Part shown: positions 1-8,721 of the stretch, one piece after another
Numbering within the stretch: the stretch's first letter is position 1
How the letters are laid out: every line of letters starts with the position of its first letter
DNA from: Sphingomonas sp. BK235
Lineage (GTDB): Bacteria; Pseudomonadota; Alphaproteobacteria; Sphingomonadales; Sphingomonadaceae
Length of the DNA: 64,000 nucleotides
Reading direction: 5' to 3'
Assembly (NCBI RefSeq): GCF_004345855.1
Contig: NZ_SLXN01000003.1
Location: 579,662 to 643,661 of the forward strand
Program-made: the position numbers and the translations under genes
Notes under the pieces: model-generated
The model's database searches: none
The model's input: only the letters and a program-made list of their open reading frames with translations
What the model was told of the DNA's origin: nothing

Positions 1-42
1 CCGCAGGCCGCTATTCCTTACTTCCGAAGAAGCGCGATCAGC

Positions 43-288
43 TCAGTTGCTGTCCGCGTCATCGTCCTCGTCGGCGACGACGACGATGCCCGCGACAACC
101 GCCGCGGCCGCCAGGACGGCGACGATCACGCCACCACCAGCGACGTCGTTCTTCTTCGCCGACGGCGCAGCGGCGCGAGCCGACTTCGCCACCGAGAGGC
201 TCGCCGCCGAATTGACGGGGGCGGCCACCGCCGGAGCAACCGCCATGGTGGCGGCGGCAGCGGCGAGCATGTACTTGGCAAGACGCAT
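43..288 (-). CDS. Small exported or membrane-anchored protein of unknown function
   Basis: Predicted 81-residue protein. The N-terminus (MRLAKYMLAAAAATMAVAPAVAA) looks like a Sec signal peptide with cleavage after an AxA near residue 23. A short linker rich in Ala, Ser and Lys follows, then one hydrophobic segment at about residues 51-72 (GGGVIVAVLAAAAVVAGIVV). The tail is strongly acidic (DEDDDADSN). If the signal is cleaved, the second segment would anchor the protein with the acidic tail on one face of the inner membrane. I recognise no enzyme domain. Short proteins with this signal / single helix / acidic tail plan are common in sphingomonads, but no function is known to me. Confidence 0.7.
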   Translation of the reverse strand: MRLAKYMLAAAAATMAVAPAVAAPVNSAASLSVAKSARAAAPSAKKNDVAGGGVIVAVLAAAAVVAGIVVVADEDDDADSN

Positions 289-399
289 GTCAAACTCCCT
301 TTGCGTTCCGTTCGTCCCTTACCGAGGCACATACGAAATGCAAGGGGGAAGCTGGTCGTTTGTGGCGATAGTGCGGCATCTCGGCCACGCCGGTCGCGA

Positions 400-1230
400 T
401 CAGCTCTGCAGCACCCATTCCTCGGACCCCTCGAGGCCGAGGGCGGTCAGCTTCCCGCTCGCATAGGCGCCGGTGTCGATCCCGATCCGGTTGGGCTGGC
501 GGTCCACCTCGTCGGTGATCGTATGGCCGTGGACGATCATCTTGGGATGCGGCTTGCGATGGTCGAGGAAGGTGCGGCGGATCCAGCGCAGGTCCGCGGG
601 CACCTGCTCGGCGAGCGGCACCTCGGGGCGGATGCCCGCGTGGACGAAGGCATAGTCACCCGATTCGACGAGATCCTCGAACCCGGCGAGGAAGGCGCGA
701 TGCGCGTCGGGGATCAGCTCGGGCAGCCGATCGATCAGCTCGGCATAGTCGAGCCGATCATATTCCTCGCGGGTCAGGCCGTAGCTCATCAGCGTCTCGC
801 GTCCGCCGACGCGGCAGAACAGTCGCAGCGCCTCGACGTCGCCGTCGAGCGCGAGGAGCAGGACCTCTTCATGGTTGCCCATCAGGAACCGCGTGCCCGC
901 CCGCCGCGCCGACAGCTCGATCAGTCGCGCCACCACGCCCGCCGAGTCCGGCCCGCGATCCACGAGATCGCCGAGGAAGATCAGCGACGTGTCGGCGGGC
1001 GTCCGCGCGGCATCGTCGGCCTCGATCTGCGCCAGCAGCCGGTCCAGCTCGCTCAGGCAGCCATGGACATCGCCGATCGCATACACCCGCGTCCCCGGTG
1101 CGGTGGCGAAGACCGCGGCCTTGGCCGAACGGGAGGAACGCAGGAACTTCGAGAGCATATGCGCGGGAACGTCGGCGGGAGGGAGGGGGAACGCGCCGCC
1201 ATAGGCGGCACGCTGGCGAGGGGCAACCAT
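400..1230 (-). CDS. Metallophosphoesterase, serine/threonine protein phosphatase family
   Basis: A calcineurin-like phosphoesterase of 276 residues. The family's metal-binding motifs occur in order: GDVHGCL (about residue 54), GDLVDRGPDS (about 88) and GNHE (about 119). Two later His-containing blocks, VHAGIRPE and IVHGHTITD, complete the dinuclear metal site. This spacing is typical of bacterial PPP-type phosphatases and diadenosine tetraphosphatase-like (ApaH/PrpE) enzymes. Motifs alone do not show whether the substrate is protein or nucleotide. The start is uncertain: a second Met at position 1158 (MLSKFLRSS) would give 252 residues and is closer to where the fold begins. Neither start has a clear Shine-Dalgarno. 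The gene is divergent from galU. Confidence 0.85.
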   Translation of the reverse strand: MVAPRQRAAYGGAFPLPPADVPAHMLSKFLRSSRSAKAAVFATAPGTRVYAIGDVHGCLSELDRLLAQIEADDAARTPADTSLIFLGDLVDRGPDSAGVVARLIELSARRAGTRFLMGNHEEVLLLALDGDVEALRLFCRVGGRETLMSYGLTREEYDRLDYAELIDRLPELIPDAHRAFLAGFEDLVESGDYAFVHAGIRPEVPLAEQVPADLRWIRRTFLDHRKPHPKMIVHGHTITDEVDRQPNRIGIDTGAYASGKLTALGLEGSEEWVLQS

Positions 1231-1364
1231 CGACCGGACCCGTCATGCATACGGATTTGGTGCAGTGCAACACGAATCGGGTCGCGCTATCGTTACGCCG
1301 GCGCTAACGCGTTTGCCCGAACGAGCGGTGCCCGGTACATGCCGCGCGCCACAAGGAGGATCGA

Positions 1365-2234
1365 ATGACCATCAAGCCCGTGCGTAAGGCCATCTTTCCC
1401 GTCGCCGGTCTGGGAACGCGTTTCCTTCCCGCCACCAAGGCGATGCCGAAGGAGATGCTGACGGTCGTCGACAAGCCGCTGATCCAATATGCCGTCGAGG
1501 AAGCGCTCGAGGCGGGTATCGAGCAGCTCATCTTCGTCACGGGCCGCGGCAAGGGCGCGCTGGAAGATCATTTCGACGTCTCGTTCGAGCTGGAGACGAC
1601 GATGCGCGCGCGCGGCAAGAGCCTCGCGGTGATCGAGACGATCCGGCAGCAGCCGGGCTCGCCGGTCTATGTCCGTCAGCAGGAGCCGCTCGGGCTCGGC
1701 CATGCGGTGTGGTGCGCGCGCGAAATCGTCGGCGACGAGCCCTTCGCGGTGCTGCTCCCCGACGAGCTGATGGTGGGCTCGCCCAACTTCCTCAAGCAGA
1801 TGGTCGACGCCTATCAGCAGGTCGGCGGCAACGTCATCGGCGCGCTCGAGGTCGCTCCCGAAGAGACCAACAAATACGGCATCATCTCGCCGGGCCAGCG
1901 CGACGGCGCGCTGACCGAGGTGACCGCGCTGGTCGAGAAGCCGGCGGTCGGCTCGGCCCCGTCCAACCTGATGATCCCGGGCCGCTACATCCTCCAGCCC
2001 GAGGTCATGCAGATTCTCGGTGCCAAGGAGACGGGCGCGGGCGGCGAGATCCAGCTCACCGACGCCATGGCCAAGCTGATCGGCCGCCAGCCGTTCCACG
2101 GCTTCACCTTCAACGGCGAGCGCTTCGACTGCGGCGACAAGACCGGCTTCATCATGGCCAATCTCGCGCTGGCGCTGGCGCGCGATGACATCGGCCCGGC
2201 GGTGCGCGCCTTCGCGCAGCAGCGGCTGGGGTAA
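1365..2234 (+). CDS. galU: UTP--glucose-1-phosphate uridylyltransferase
   Basis: Forms UDP-glucose from UTP and glucose-1-phosphate, feeding exopolysaccharide, LPS core and glycolipid synthesis in the cytoplasm. The 289-residue protein starts with the nucleotidyltransferase signature AGLGTRFLPATKAMPKEML, including the loop Arg and the Lys that contacts pyrophosphate. It continues with FVTGRGKGALEDHFD, the metal-binding region LLPDELM, the VEKP motif and GEIQLTDA. This is the usual GalU length. A strong ribosome-binding site (AAGGAGG) lies about 7 bases before the ATG, so the start is secure. It stands alone, divergent from the phosphatase and convergent with the ThiF-like gene. Confidence 0.97.
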   Translation: MTIKPVRKAIFPVAGLGTRFLPATKAMPKEMLTVVDKPLIQYAVEEALEAGIEQLIFVTGRGKGALEDHFDVSFELETTMRARGKSLAVIETIRQQPGSPVYVRQQEPLGLGHAVWCAREIVGDEPFAVLLPDELMVGSPNFLKQMVDAYQQVGGNVIGALEVAPEETNKYGIISPGQRDGALTEVTALVEKPAVGSAPSNLMIPGRYILQPEVMQILGAKETGAGGEIQLTDAMAKLIGRQPFHGFTFNGERFDCGDKTGFIMANLALALARDDIGPAVRAFAQQRLG

Positions 2235-2306
2235 GTGGCGGGGGGCGCGTCGCTCGGTGACGCTCGCCCGCGAGCCGTCGCGTGGCGCCCCTCACCGACG
2301 CCAGAC

Positions 2307-2317
2307 GGGGGGGGGGG
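2307..2317. repeat. Homopolymer tract of eleven G
   Basis: An uninterrupted run of 11 G on the + strand, in the 117-bp gap between the convergent ends of galU and the ThiF-like gene. It is the longest homopolymer I noticed in the window. It lies outside both coding regions, so slippage here would not shift a reading frame. It is also a likely place for a sequencing length error. Confidence 0.9.
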
Positions 2318-2351
2318 CGGGCGAGTGGCCGGCGAAAGCCTCCCGCCCCGC

Positions 2352-3125
2352 TCAGCCCGCAGTCGCGGGCGCGCCGCACGCCGGGCAGCCCGGGTCTTTC
2401 GGCAGTGACAAGGTGCGAAAGCGCAGCGCGAGCAGGTCGATCAGCACCAGCTTGCCCGCGCTGTCGTCGCCGAAGGGCGCGATCTGGCGGATCACCTCGA
2501 GCGCGGCGAGGCTGCCGACCACGCCGGTGACAGGCCCGAGCACGCCCTCCTCGGCACAGGTGAGCCCGTCGCGCTGCGGCGCCGCCCCGACGAAGCAGCG
2601 GTAGCACGGCCGATCCGCCTCCCAGCCGCGGAACACGCCGATCTGGCCCTCGAACCGGCCGACCGCGGCGGAGACCAGCGCGACACGGCGCGCGAGCGAC
2701 GCATCGGCGACCGCGAGCCGGGTGTCGAAATTGTCGCTGCCGTCGATCACCGCGTCGGCGCCGTCGATCAGTGCGCCCGCCTCATCGCGGCCCAGGCGGG
2801 TGACATGGGGCACCACCTCGACATGCGGATTGAGCCGCGCCAGCGCCGTTGCGGCTGCCTGTGCCTTGGGCACGCCGAGATCGTCGGTGGTGTAGAGCGT
2901 CTGGCGCTGGAGATTGCTCGCGTCGACGCGATCGTCGTCGATCACGTCGAGCCGCCCGACACCGGCCGCGGCGAGATAGTGGAGCACGGGCGATCCGATA
3001 CCCCCCGCGCCCACCACCGCGACGCGCGCGCGGCGCAGCCGAAGCTGTCCCGCGCCGCCGATCTCGGGCAGCACGATGTGGCGGGCGTAGCGCGCGAGCT
3101 CGTCGGGGCCGAGCGTCATGGCCAA
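2352..3125 (-). CDS. ThiF/MoeB/HesA-family E1-like adenylyltransferase
   Basis: Enzymes of this family adenylate the C-terminal Gly-Gly of a ubiquitin-like sulfur carrier (MoaD or ThiS) for molybdopterin or thiamine synthesis. Seen in the 257-residue protein: the N-terminal ARHIVLPEIGG element, the ATP-binding GAGGIGS (about residue 40), DGSDNFDTRL, and two Cys pairs (CYRC and CPAC) that would bind structural zinc. CAEEG followed by LGPVTGVVGSLAA is typical of this family. There is no C-terminal rhodanese domain, so it is the short MoeB/ThiF type. The sequence does not decide between MoeB and ThiF. The start overlaps the end of the next upstream gene by 10 bp, suggesting co-translation with dut and the small gene between them. 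Confidence 0.88.
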   Translation of the reverse strand: MAMTLGPDELARYARHIVLPEIGGAGQLRLRRARVAVVGAGGIGSPVLHYLAAAGVGRLDVIDDDRVDASNLQRQTLYTTDDLGVPKAQAAATALARLNPHVEVVPHVTRLGRDEAGALIDGADAVIDGSDNFDTRLAVADASLARRVALVSAAVGRFEGQIGVFRGWEADRPCYRCFVGAAPQRDGLTCAEEGVLGPVTGVVGSLAALEVIRQIAPFGDDSAGKLVLIDLLALRFRTLSLPKDPGCPACGAPATAG

Positions 3126-3478
3126 TCGAACACGAGCGCGGTGCGATACCAGCCGGCGGCGGGCACGTCGGCGACGTTGCCGCGGACCGCGCGCAGCGTC
3201 AGCCCGGAGGCATATTGCTCGACGGTCGGGCAGTCGATCGCGCGTGGCACGATCCGGCGCACCTGACCATCGGCGCTGACGAACACGACGAAGTCCACCG
3301 CCACCCGGTGCGTCTCGGGCGTCGCGCAGCGGCCGGCTCGGACCTCGTCGCGGACGAAGGCGGTGATCGACTCGCTGGGCTCCCAGCGGCGCAGCAGCGG
3401 GAGCTGTTGCAGCGCGCTCCAGTCGGTCGGGGGAGCGAGCGGCGACGCCTGGAGCAGCAGCGCCAGCGCGACGCTCAC
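3116..3478 (-). CDS. Small exported protein of unknown function between dut and the ThiF-like gene
   Basis: Predicted 120 residues. The start overlaps the dut stop by 4 bp and the end overlaps the ThiF-like start by 10 bp, so the three genes are almost certainly one transcript. The N-terminus ([17 protein letters not shown]) could be a short signal peptide. The middle segment ([24 protein letters not shown]) resembles the beta-strand pattern of TonB C-terminal-like domains. That comparison is weak. Two Cys residues (GRCATPET and IDCPTVEQ) could form a disulfide if the protein is exported. I do not recognise the family. The overlaps are the best evidence that it is expressed. Confidence 0.72.
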   Translation of the reverse strand: MSVALALLLQASPLAPPTDWSALQQLPLLRRWEPSESITAFVRDEVRAGRCATPETHRVAVDFVVFVSADGQVRRIVPRAIDCPTVEQYASGLTLRAVRGNVADVPAAGWYRTALVFDWP

Positions 3479-3921
3479 CGCCCCGTCGATCCGAAGCCGC
3501 CCGCGCCGCGCGGTGTGTCGTCGAGCGTCTCGGTCTCGACGATCTGCGCCGCGGTCAGCGCGGCGGGGACGAGCTGCGCGATCCGCTCGCCCCGCGTGAC
3601 CGCGAAGGGCGCATCGCCGAGATTGGCGAGGATCACCTTGACCTCGCCGCGATAGTCGCAGTCGATCGTGCCGGGTGTGTTGAGGCAGGTGAGGCCGTGC
3701 TTGAGCGCCAGCCCGGAGCGCGGACGTACCTGCACCTCATAGCCGGCCGGGATGGCGAGCGCGAAGCCGGTCGCCACCGCATGGCGCGCGCCGGGCGCCA
3801 GCGTGACGTCCTCGGCGGCGACCACGTCCATCCCCGCCGCGCCGGCGCTGGCATAGGCAGGAAGCGGCAGCCCCGCGCCATGAGGCAGGCGGCGGAGCTG
3901 GAGAGTGATCTGTTGGGTCAT
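3475..3921 (-). CDS. dut: Deoxyuridine 5'-triphosphate nucleotidohydrolase (dUTPase)
   Basis: Hydrolyses dUTP to dUMP and pyrophosphate, keeping uracil out of DNA and supplying dUMP for dTMP synthesis. All five motifs of the homotrimeric dUTPase family are present: [38 protein letters not shown] (with the catalytic Asp), [10 protein letters not shown] and the C-terminal P-loop-like [11 protein letters not shown]. The frame stays open upstream to 4080, but that part has no dUTPase character. The start chosen here (MTQQITLQL) gives 148 residues, close to the usual 145-155. It is the first gene of a three-gene overlapping set running into the ThiF-like gene. Confidence 0.95.
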   Translation of the reverse strand: MTQQITLQLRRLPHGAGLPLPAYASAGAAGMDVVAAEDVTLAPGARHAVATGFALAIPAGYEVQVRPRSGLALKHGLTCLNTPGTIDCDYRGEVKVILANLGDAPFAVTRGERIAQLVPAALTAAQIVETETLDDTPRGAGGFGSTGR

Positions 3922-4049
3922 CCCCGCCGTCTTAGCCGATGCCGCGCGCGCGTTGAAGCGCGCAGCCGGGGCGCGCTCAAGCGAGCGTTGACCTCGCAGA
4001 ACAATTGCTTGTCCCTGGCGGATCGCGATGCGGGGAGGCGTCGGGTCGA

Positions 4050-5450
4050 TCAGCCGAGGCGGCGCAGCACCTCGTACCAATAATCGAGCTCTTTGCCGAA
4101 GGCGCGGAGCGGTACCCTTTCGTCGGTCCCATGCGCGCGGTTGTCCTCCGGCAGCACCAGGCCGAGGCTGCCCGCGCCCCAGGTCGGGATCCCGGCGCGG
4201 CGATACTCGCGTCCCTCGGTCCCGCCCGACGACATCACCGGCTGGAGGATCGCGCCGGGGTAGGTGGCGGAGAGACCCGCCTGGAGGAGCGCGGTCACCT
4301 CCGCGCGCGGCTCGGACACGGGGCTCTCCACCGCTTCGCCGACCAGCGTCACCGCCGCGCCGGCCCCCGCCGCGTCGGCGATCTGGCGCCTGACCGACTC
4401 GACCGCGACTCCCGGCAGGATGCGACAGTTCACCGTCGCGGTCGCGTCCTGCGCGAGCGCGTTGGGGGCGTTGCCCGCGCTGAGCATCGTCGCCACGCAG
4501 GTGCTCCAGAGCATCGTCGACACGTCGGGATGGCGCCGGATGACCGCGAAGGCCGCGGCATCGTCGGGCACGGTCGTCAGCTTCGTCAATGCCGCGCCCA
4601 GCGCTCCGCCGCGCTCCGCCGCGGTGCGCGCGACCATGCCGCGGGTCACGCTGTTGAGCGCGACGGGGAAGCGCATCGCCTCGATTCGCGTGACCGCCCG
4701 CGCGAGCTCGTAGATCGCATTGTCGGCGCGGGGCACCGAGCTATGGCCGCCGCGGTTCTTGACCGTCACCGCGAAGGTGGCGTTGGTCTTCTCCGCGGAC
4801 TGCATGCCGAAAGCGATCGGGCGCCCGTCCGCCGTCACCGATCCGCCGCCCGCGTCCGCGTTGAGCGCATAGGCGGCGCGCGCGACCCAGGGATGCGCGA
4901 TCACCGCGCGGGTCGACCGCATCCCGGTCTCCTCGTCGCCCGAGAAAGCGAGCAGCAGGTCGCGCCGCGGGCGCCATCCCGCCCGGCGTAACCGCGCGAA
5001 CGTCTCCACCAGCACCGCGACGCCGAACTTATTGTCCTGCGTGCCGCGGCCGTAGAGATAGCCGTCCTTCTCCACCGGGCGATACGGATCGGTCGCCCAA
5101 TTGGCCGCGACCGCGTCCACGACGTCCATGTGCGCCAACAGCGCCACTGGTTGCAGCGACGCGTCGCGCCCCGCGTAGCGAACGATCAGGCCCATCGTCT
5201 GCTCGCCGTCGATCGTCACCGGTCGACGCACGATGTCGTCGGCGGTGAAGCCCGCCTCGGTCAGACGGGCCGCGATCAGATCCACCAGCTCGGGAACGCG
5301 GCCGCGCCCCTTCGCCGTCGGGATCGCCACCAGCCGCTTCAGCAGGTCGACGGCGGCGGCGCGATCCGCCGCGGTCGGCGCGGGCGGGGGGGCGGTGGCC
5401 GCGGCGGCGGGGGACGCCAGGAGGCAGAGGGCGAGGGCGATCCGCAGCAT
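4050..5450 (-). CDS. Exported M20-family metallopeptidase
   Basis: A zinc peptidase of the M20/ArgE/DapE family, 466 residues, with an N-terminal signal peptide ([17 protein letters not shown]), so probably periplasmic. Metal-site motifs are visible: LLAHMDVVD (His, Asp), [10 protein letters not shown] (bridging Asp), SGDEETG (catalytic Glu and ligand Glu), LNADAGG (Asp) and a C-terminal [12 protein letters not shown] (His). A dimerisation domain fills the middle. The likely substrate is a peptide or N-acyl amino acid. The start (ATG at 5450) was chosen because it opens the signal peptide. The longer open frame to 5807 runs antisense-like through the receptor gene and has no protein character. 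It follows the TonB-dependent receptor on the same strand after 62 bp and may be co-transcribed with it. Confidence 0.9.
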   Translation of the reverse strand: MLRIALALCLLASPAAAATAPPPAPTAADRAAAVDLLKRLVAIPTAKGRGRVPELVDLIAARLTEAGFTADDIVRRPVTIDGEQTMGLIVRYAGRDASLQPVALLAHMDVVDAVAANWATDPYRPVEKDGYLYGRGTQDNKFGVAVLVETFARLRRAGWRPRRDLLLAFSGDEETGMRSTRAVIAHPWVARAAYALNADAGGGSVTADGRPIAFGMQSAEKTNATFAVTVKNRGGHSSVPRADNAIYELARAVTRIEAMRFPVALNSVTRGMVARTAAERGGALGAALTKLTTVPDDAAAFAVIRRHPDVSTMLWSTCVATMLSAGNAPNALAQDATATVNCRILPGVAVESVRRQIADAAGAGAAVTLVGEAVESPVSEPRAEVTALLQAGLSATYPGAILQPVMSSGGTEGREYRRAGIPTWGAGSLGLVLPEDNRAHGTDERVPLRAFGKELDYWYEVLRRLG

Positions 5451-5512
5451 CTTCAGCTCCGTGCTTGGTCGATCGGCGGGCGGGAGGCGTCGCTCCCGCC
5501 CGCGCTGGATCG

Positions 5513-8500
5513 TCAGAAGCGCAACGAGGCGCTGGTGAACAGATAGCGGCCGGCGGCGTCGTAGAATTGCGGATAGGTGTTGCCGTTGCCGCCATCCTCG
5601 ATCGCCGCGGTGGTGGTCAGCGGCGGCTGCTTGTCGAACAGGTTGTTCATGCCGAGCGTGAAGCGGATATTCTCCTTGGCGTCGAAGGTGAAGGCGAGGT
5701 CGAAGTAGCTGCGGCTGTTGAGGCGTTCGTTGAGCGCCGCATAGCTGCCGGCGAGCGCGGGCTGGTCGCTGGTCTGCGCGATCTTGACCGCGGAAATGTA
5801 GCGCCACGTCAGGTTAACCCCGACGCCGCCGGGCGAGCTCCAGGTCCCCAGCACGCGGTGGCGCCACTCGGGCCGCGGCCGCCCGCACAGGCCGCCGTAG
5901 AGACCCTTGCAGTCATAGACGTCCGAGGCCGGCGAGCCGGGCAGGGGCACGGTCTCATATTCCGCCAGATAGGTGCCGGCGAGATTGAGGGCGAAGGTGC
6001 CGAGCCGATCGGTCGGCACGCGATAGTCCAGCGCGACGTCGATCCCGCGCGTGCTGAGCGAGCCGGTATTGACGTTGAAGCGGCGGAAATAGCCCGTGTC
6101 GTTGAGGAACAGGGTGCCGCCGGCGCCGCGGTTGATGAGCCCGCAGAAGAAGGGATCCCCCGACGAAAGGCAGTTGGTCATCGTCAGATTGGGGTTCACG
6201 CTGCCGACCAGGTTCTTCACGCGGATGTCGAAATAGTCCACCGACAGCGACAGGCGCGGCACGAACGCGGGCTCCAGCACGATGCCCGCGGACCAGGTGT
6301 CGGCCTTCTCCGGGTCGAGATCGGGGTTGCCGCCGATCAGCGAGTTGAACTGACCGGCCGGGTTGTCGATGATCCGCCCGTATTGTGCTGCGGTCACGCC
6401 GGTGCGCGCGCATTGCTCCGCGGTGGCGAAGGGCGTCTCGCCGGCACAGGGATCGTAGAGGCCGTTGGCGAGCTCGGTCAGTTCCACCTCGAACAGCGAC
6501 TGGGAGGAGAAGAGCTCGACGACATTGGGCGCGCGCACCGCGCGCTGGTAGCTGCCGCGGAACCGCGCCGACCGGATCGGCGCCCAGTTCAGCCCCAGCT
6601 TGTAGGTGTGGGTCTTGAAGCCGGTGTCATAGTCGGAATAGCGGTAGGCGCCCTCGAACGACAGCAGGTGGAAGAACGGCCGCGACTCGATGAAGGGCAC
6701 GTTGAGCTCGCCGAACACCTCCTTGGCGGTGGTCGAGCCGCGTACCGGGAACTCGGGCGAGACCGAATTCTGATAGACCTCGTCGGGCAGCAGCTCGAGC
6801 GTGTTCTTGCGATATTCGAGGCCGAAGGCGACGCCGATCCCGCTCTCCGCCCAGGGCAGGATCACACCATATTTGCCGAGGTCGCCGTTGAGCGAGGCGA
6901 CGATGTTGGTCAGCCCGGTGTCGCCCACGATCCCCTTGGACTCGGAGATGTAATTCACCGCCGCGGCGCTGGCGGGCTGGCCGCTGAAATAATCGAGCGG
7001 CGCGCAATTGGGATCGTCGTTGCCCGACACCGCGTCGGCGTTGATGGCGCACACCGCCTGACCGGCGGTGGCGGAGCCGGTCCGTCGGTCGATCACCGCG
7101 TTCAATGCGTTGGCTACGCGCTGGACGTTGGCGTCGCCGGTGAAGCGGCTGCGGTATTCGACGCGCGCGTAGCTGGCATAGACGTCGTAGCTGAACGCGG
7201 GGTCGAGCTGGCCGCGCAGCCCGCCGACGAGGCGGAAGGTGGAGTGGCGGATATCGTCCTGGCGGTTACCGCCCTCGACATTGCGTCGGCTGAGCAGGAT
7301 GCCCGGCGCGATCGCCCCCGGCCCGACATAAGCGCCGGCCGCGTCGTAATTGCCCGCGGTCGACAGGCCGGCCGCGCCGCAGACGAACTGGCGCTGTTGC
7401 GCGCTCAGGAAGGCGTTGTCGCAATTGAGCCCGCCGCCGCTGCCGAGCACGCCGCCCGAGACCGTTCCCGGCGCGATCTGCGCGGTCGACCGGTCGTTCA
7501 TGTAGCTGAGCTCGAAATAGGGGATGAGCCGCTCGCTCAGCTCGATATGGCCGACCGCCCCGAGCGTGTAGCGCTCGTCGGGACGCTGGTAATAGTTGGA
7601 CGGTGCGAAATTATAGGTTCGGCGGCCGGAGACGAACTGGCCGTTGTCGACGCGGAACTGCGTCGGCACGTTGGCGACCGCCGCCGTGTTGGCGATGTTG
7701 GCGGGATCGTTGAAGCCCGAGCCGCTGCACGAATAGGTGTCGCCACCGGTCCCCGTCGTACCCAGAGCGCAGGCGCTGTAATCGTAGTCGGCCTGCAGGA
7801 TCGGGCGGATCTTGCGATAGGTGGCGTAGGCGGTGATGTTGCCGCGCCCATCGGCCATGTTGGTGCCGAGCACCGCGGAATAATCCTGGGTGAAGCCGTT
7901 CCACACCGAGGTGTCGGGCTTGGGATAGGCGCCCGGCACCAGCCGGTCGTTCGCGTCCAGCAGGTCGCGGAAGCCGCGGTTGCCGTTGCTGTGCTGATAG
8001 ATGCTGAGCCCGGCGTTGAGCTTCACACCCTCGAAATTGTCGATCAGGTTGAAGTTGACCACGCCCGCGATCGCGTCCGAGCCATAGACCGCGGAGGCGC
8101 CGCCGGTCAGCACCTCGACGTTGCGCACCAGCGCGGCGGGCACCTGGTTGAGATCGGACGGGACCGACTTGGGGCTGCCGTAGGGAAGCCGCTTGCCGTT
8201 GACCAGCACGAGCGTCCGCACCGGCGTGAGGCCGCGCAGGTCGACCTGCGCGGTGCCGGTCGCCTCGTTGGAATTGGCGGAACCCTGCGCGGCGAACACC
8301 TGGGGCAGCTGGTTCACCAGATCCTCGCTGCGGGTCGCGCCGCGCGTGACGAACTCCTCGCCGGTCACCTGGATCACCGGGCTGATGCTGGTGGCGTTGG
8401 CCGAGCGGATGCGCGATCCGGTGACGACGATGGTGGCGCCCTCCGCCTCCGCGGCGGCCTGGGCGGGGTCGGCGGCGGGAGGGGCGACCGAGGCGGTCGC

Positions 8501-8587
8501 CGGCGCGTCCTGCGCCGCGGCGGGAAGCGCGACCGCGCCCCAGATGATGGTGGTGGCCAGCAGGGCCGAGCGATGCCTGATGTTCAC
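5513..8587 (-). CDS. TonB-dependent outer-membrane receptor
   Basis: A 1024-residue outer-membrane transporter driven by TonB-ExbBD. It has a signal peptide ending in LPAAAQ (about residue 25) and an Ala-rich linker. The TonB box region is IVVTGSRI, followed by the plug domain (SPVIQVTGEEFVTRG, LVLVNGKRLPYG, EVLTGGASAVYGSDAIAGVVNF) and a long beta-barrel with many aromatic-rich strands. It ends in the barrel signature TSASLRF with a C-terminal Phe. No FecA-like STN domain precedes the plug, so no sigma-factor signalling arm is expected. A ribosome-binding site AAGGGA precedes the ATG. Neighbours on the same strand are an exported esterase-like protein and M20 and M24 peptidases, so a peptide or an ester-linked compound is a plausible substrate; this is inference. 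Confidence 0.95.
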   Translation of the reverse strand: MNIRHRSALLATTIIWGAVALPAAAQDAPATASVAPPAADPAQAAAEAEGATIVVTGSRIRSANATSISPVIQVTGEEFVTRGATRSEDLVNQLPQVFAAQGSANSNEATGTAQVDLRGLTPVRTLVLVNGKRLPYGSPKSVPSDLNQVPAALVRNVEVLTGGASAVYGSDAIAGVVNFNLIDNFEGVKLNAGLSIYQHSNGNRGFRDLLDANDRLVPGAYPKPDTSVWNGFTQDYSAVLGTNMADGRGNITAYATYRKIRPILQADYDYSACALGTTGTGGDTYSCSGSGFNDPANIANTAAVANVPTQFRVDNGQFVSGRRTYNFAPSNYYQRPDERYTLGAVGHIELSERLIPYFELSYMNDRSTAQIAPGTVSGGVLGSGGGLNCDNAFLSAQQRQFVCGAAGLSTAGNYDAAGAYVGPGAIAPGILLSRRNVEGGNRQDDIRHSTFRLVGGLRGQLDPAFSYDVYASYARVEYRSRFTGDANVQRVANALNAVIDRRTGSATAGQAVCAINADAVSGNDDPNCAPLDYFSGQPASAAAVNYISESKGIVGDTGLTNIVASLNGDLGKYGVILPWAESGIGVAFGLEYRKNTLELLPDEVYQNSVSPEFPVRGSTTAKEVFGELNVPFIESRPFFHLLSFEGAYRYSDYDTGFKTHTYKLGLNWAPIRSARFRGSYQRAVRAPNVVELFSSQSLFEVELTELANGLYDPCAGETPFATAEQCARTGVTAAQYGRIIDNPAGQFNSLIGGNPDLDPEKADTWSAGIVLEPAFVPRLSLSVDYFDIRVKNLVGSVNPNLTMTNCLSSGDPFFCGLINRGAGGTLFLNDTGYFRRFNVNTGSLSTRGIDVALDYRVPTDRLGTFALNLAGTYLAEYETVPLPGSPASDVYDCKGLYGGLCGRPRPEWRHRVLGTWSSPGGVGVNLTWRYISAVKIAQTSDQPALAGSYAALNERLNSRSYFDLAFTFDAKENIRFTLGMNNLFDKQPPLTTTAAIEDGGNGNTYPQFYDAAGRYLFTSASLRF

Positions 8588-8721
8588 GTCCCTTGTCTCC
8601 CTCTTGGGCGCGCATCGTCGCGAGCGACGGGCACGCGTCTGTCCGCGCCGCGCCGCCCCGCGCGGACGGGCGCCTGTTCCTCCGGTGGTCGCGGCCGTTG
8701 TCGGCCGTCGTCAGTGGGTCT

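Noticed and set aside
1281..1310. Dyad GTTACGCCGGCGCTAAC upstream of galU as a fourth LacI site
   Set aside because: The arms are offset by one base and lack the AGCGCT core spacing. The nearby genes are unrelated to xylan use.
3475..4080. 201-residue form of dUTPase with a 53-residue extension
   Set aside because: The extension lacks conservation features. The standard length begins at MTQQITLQL (3921).
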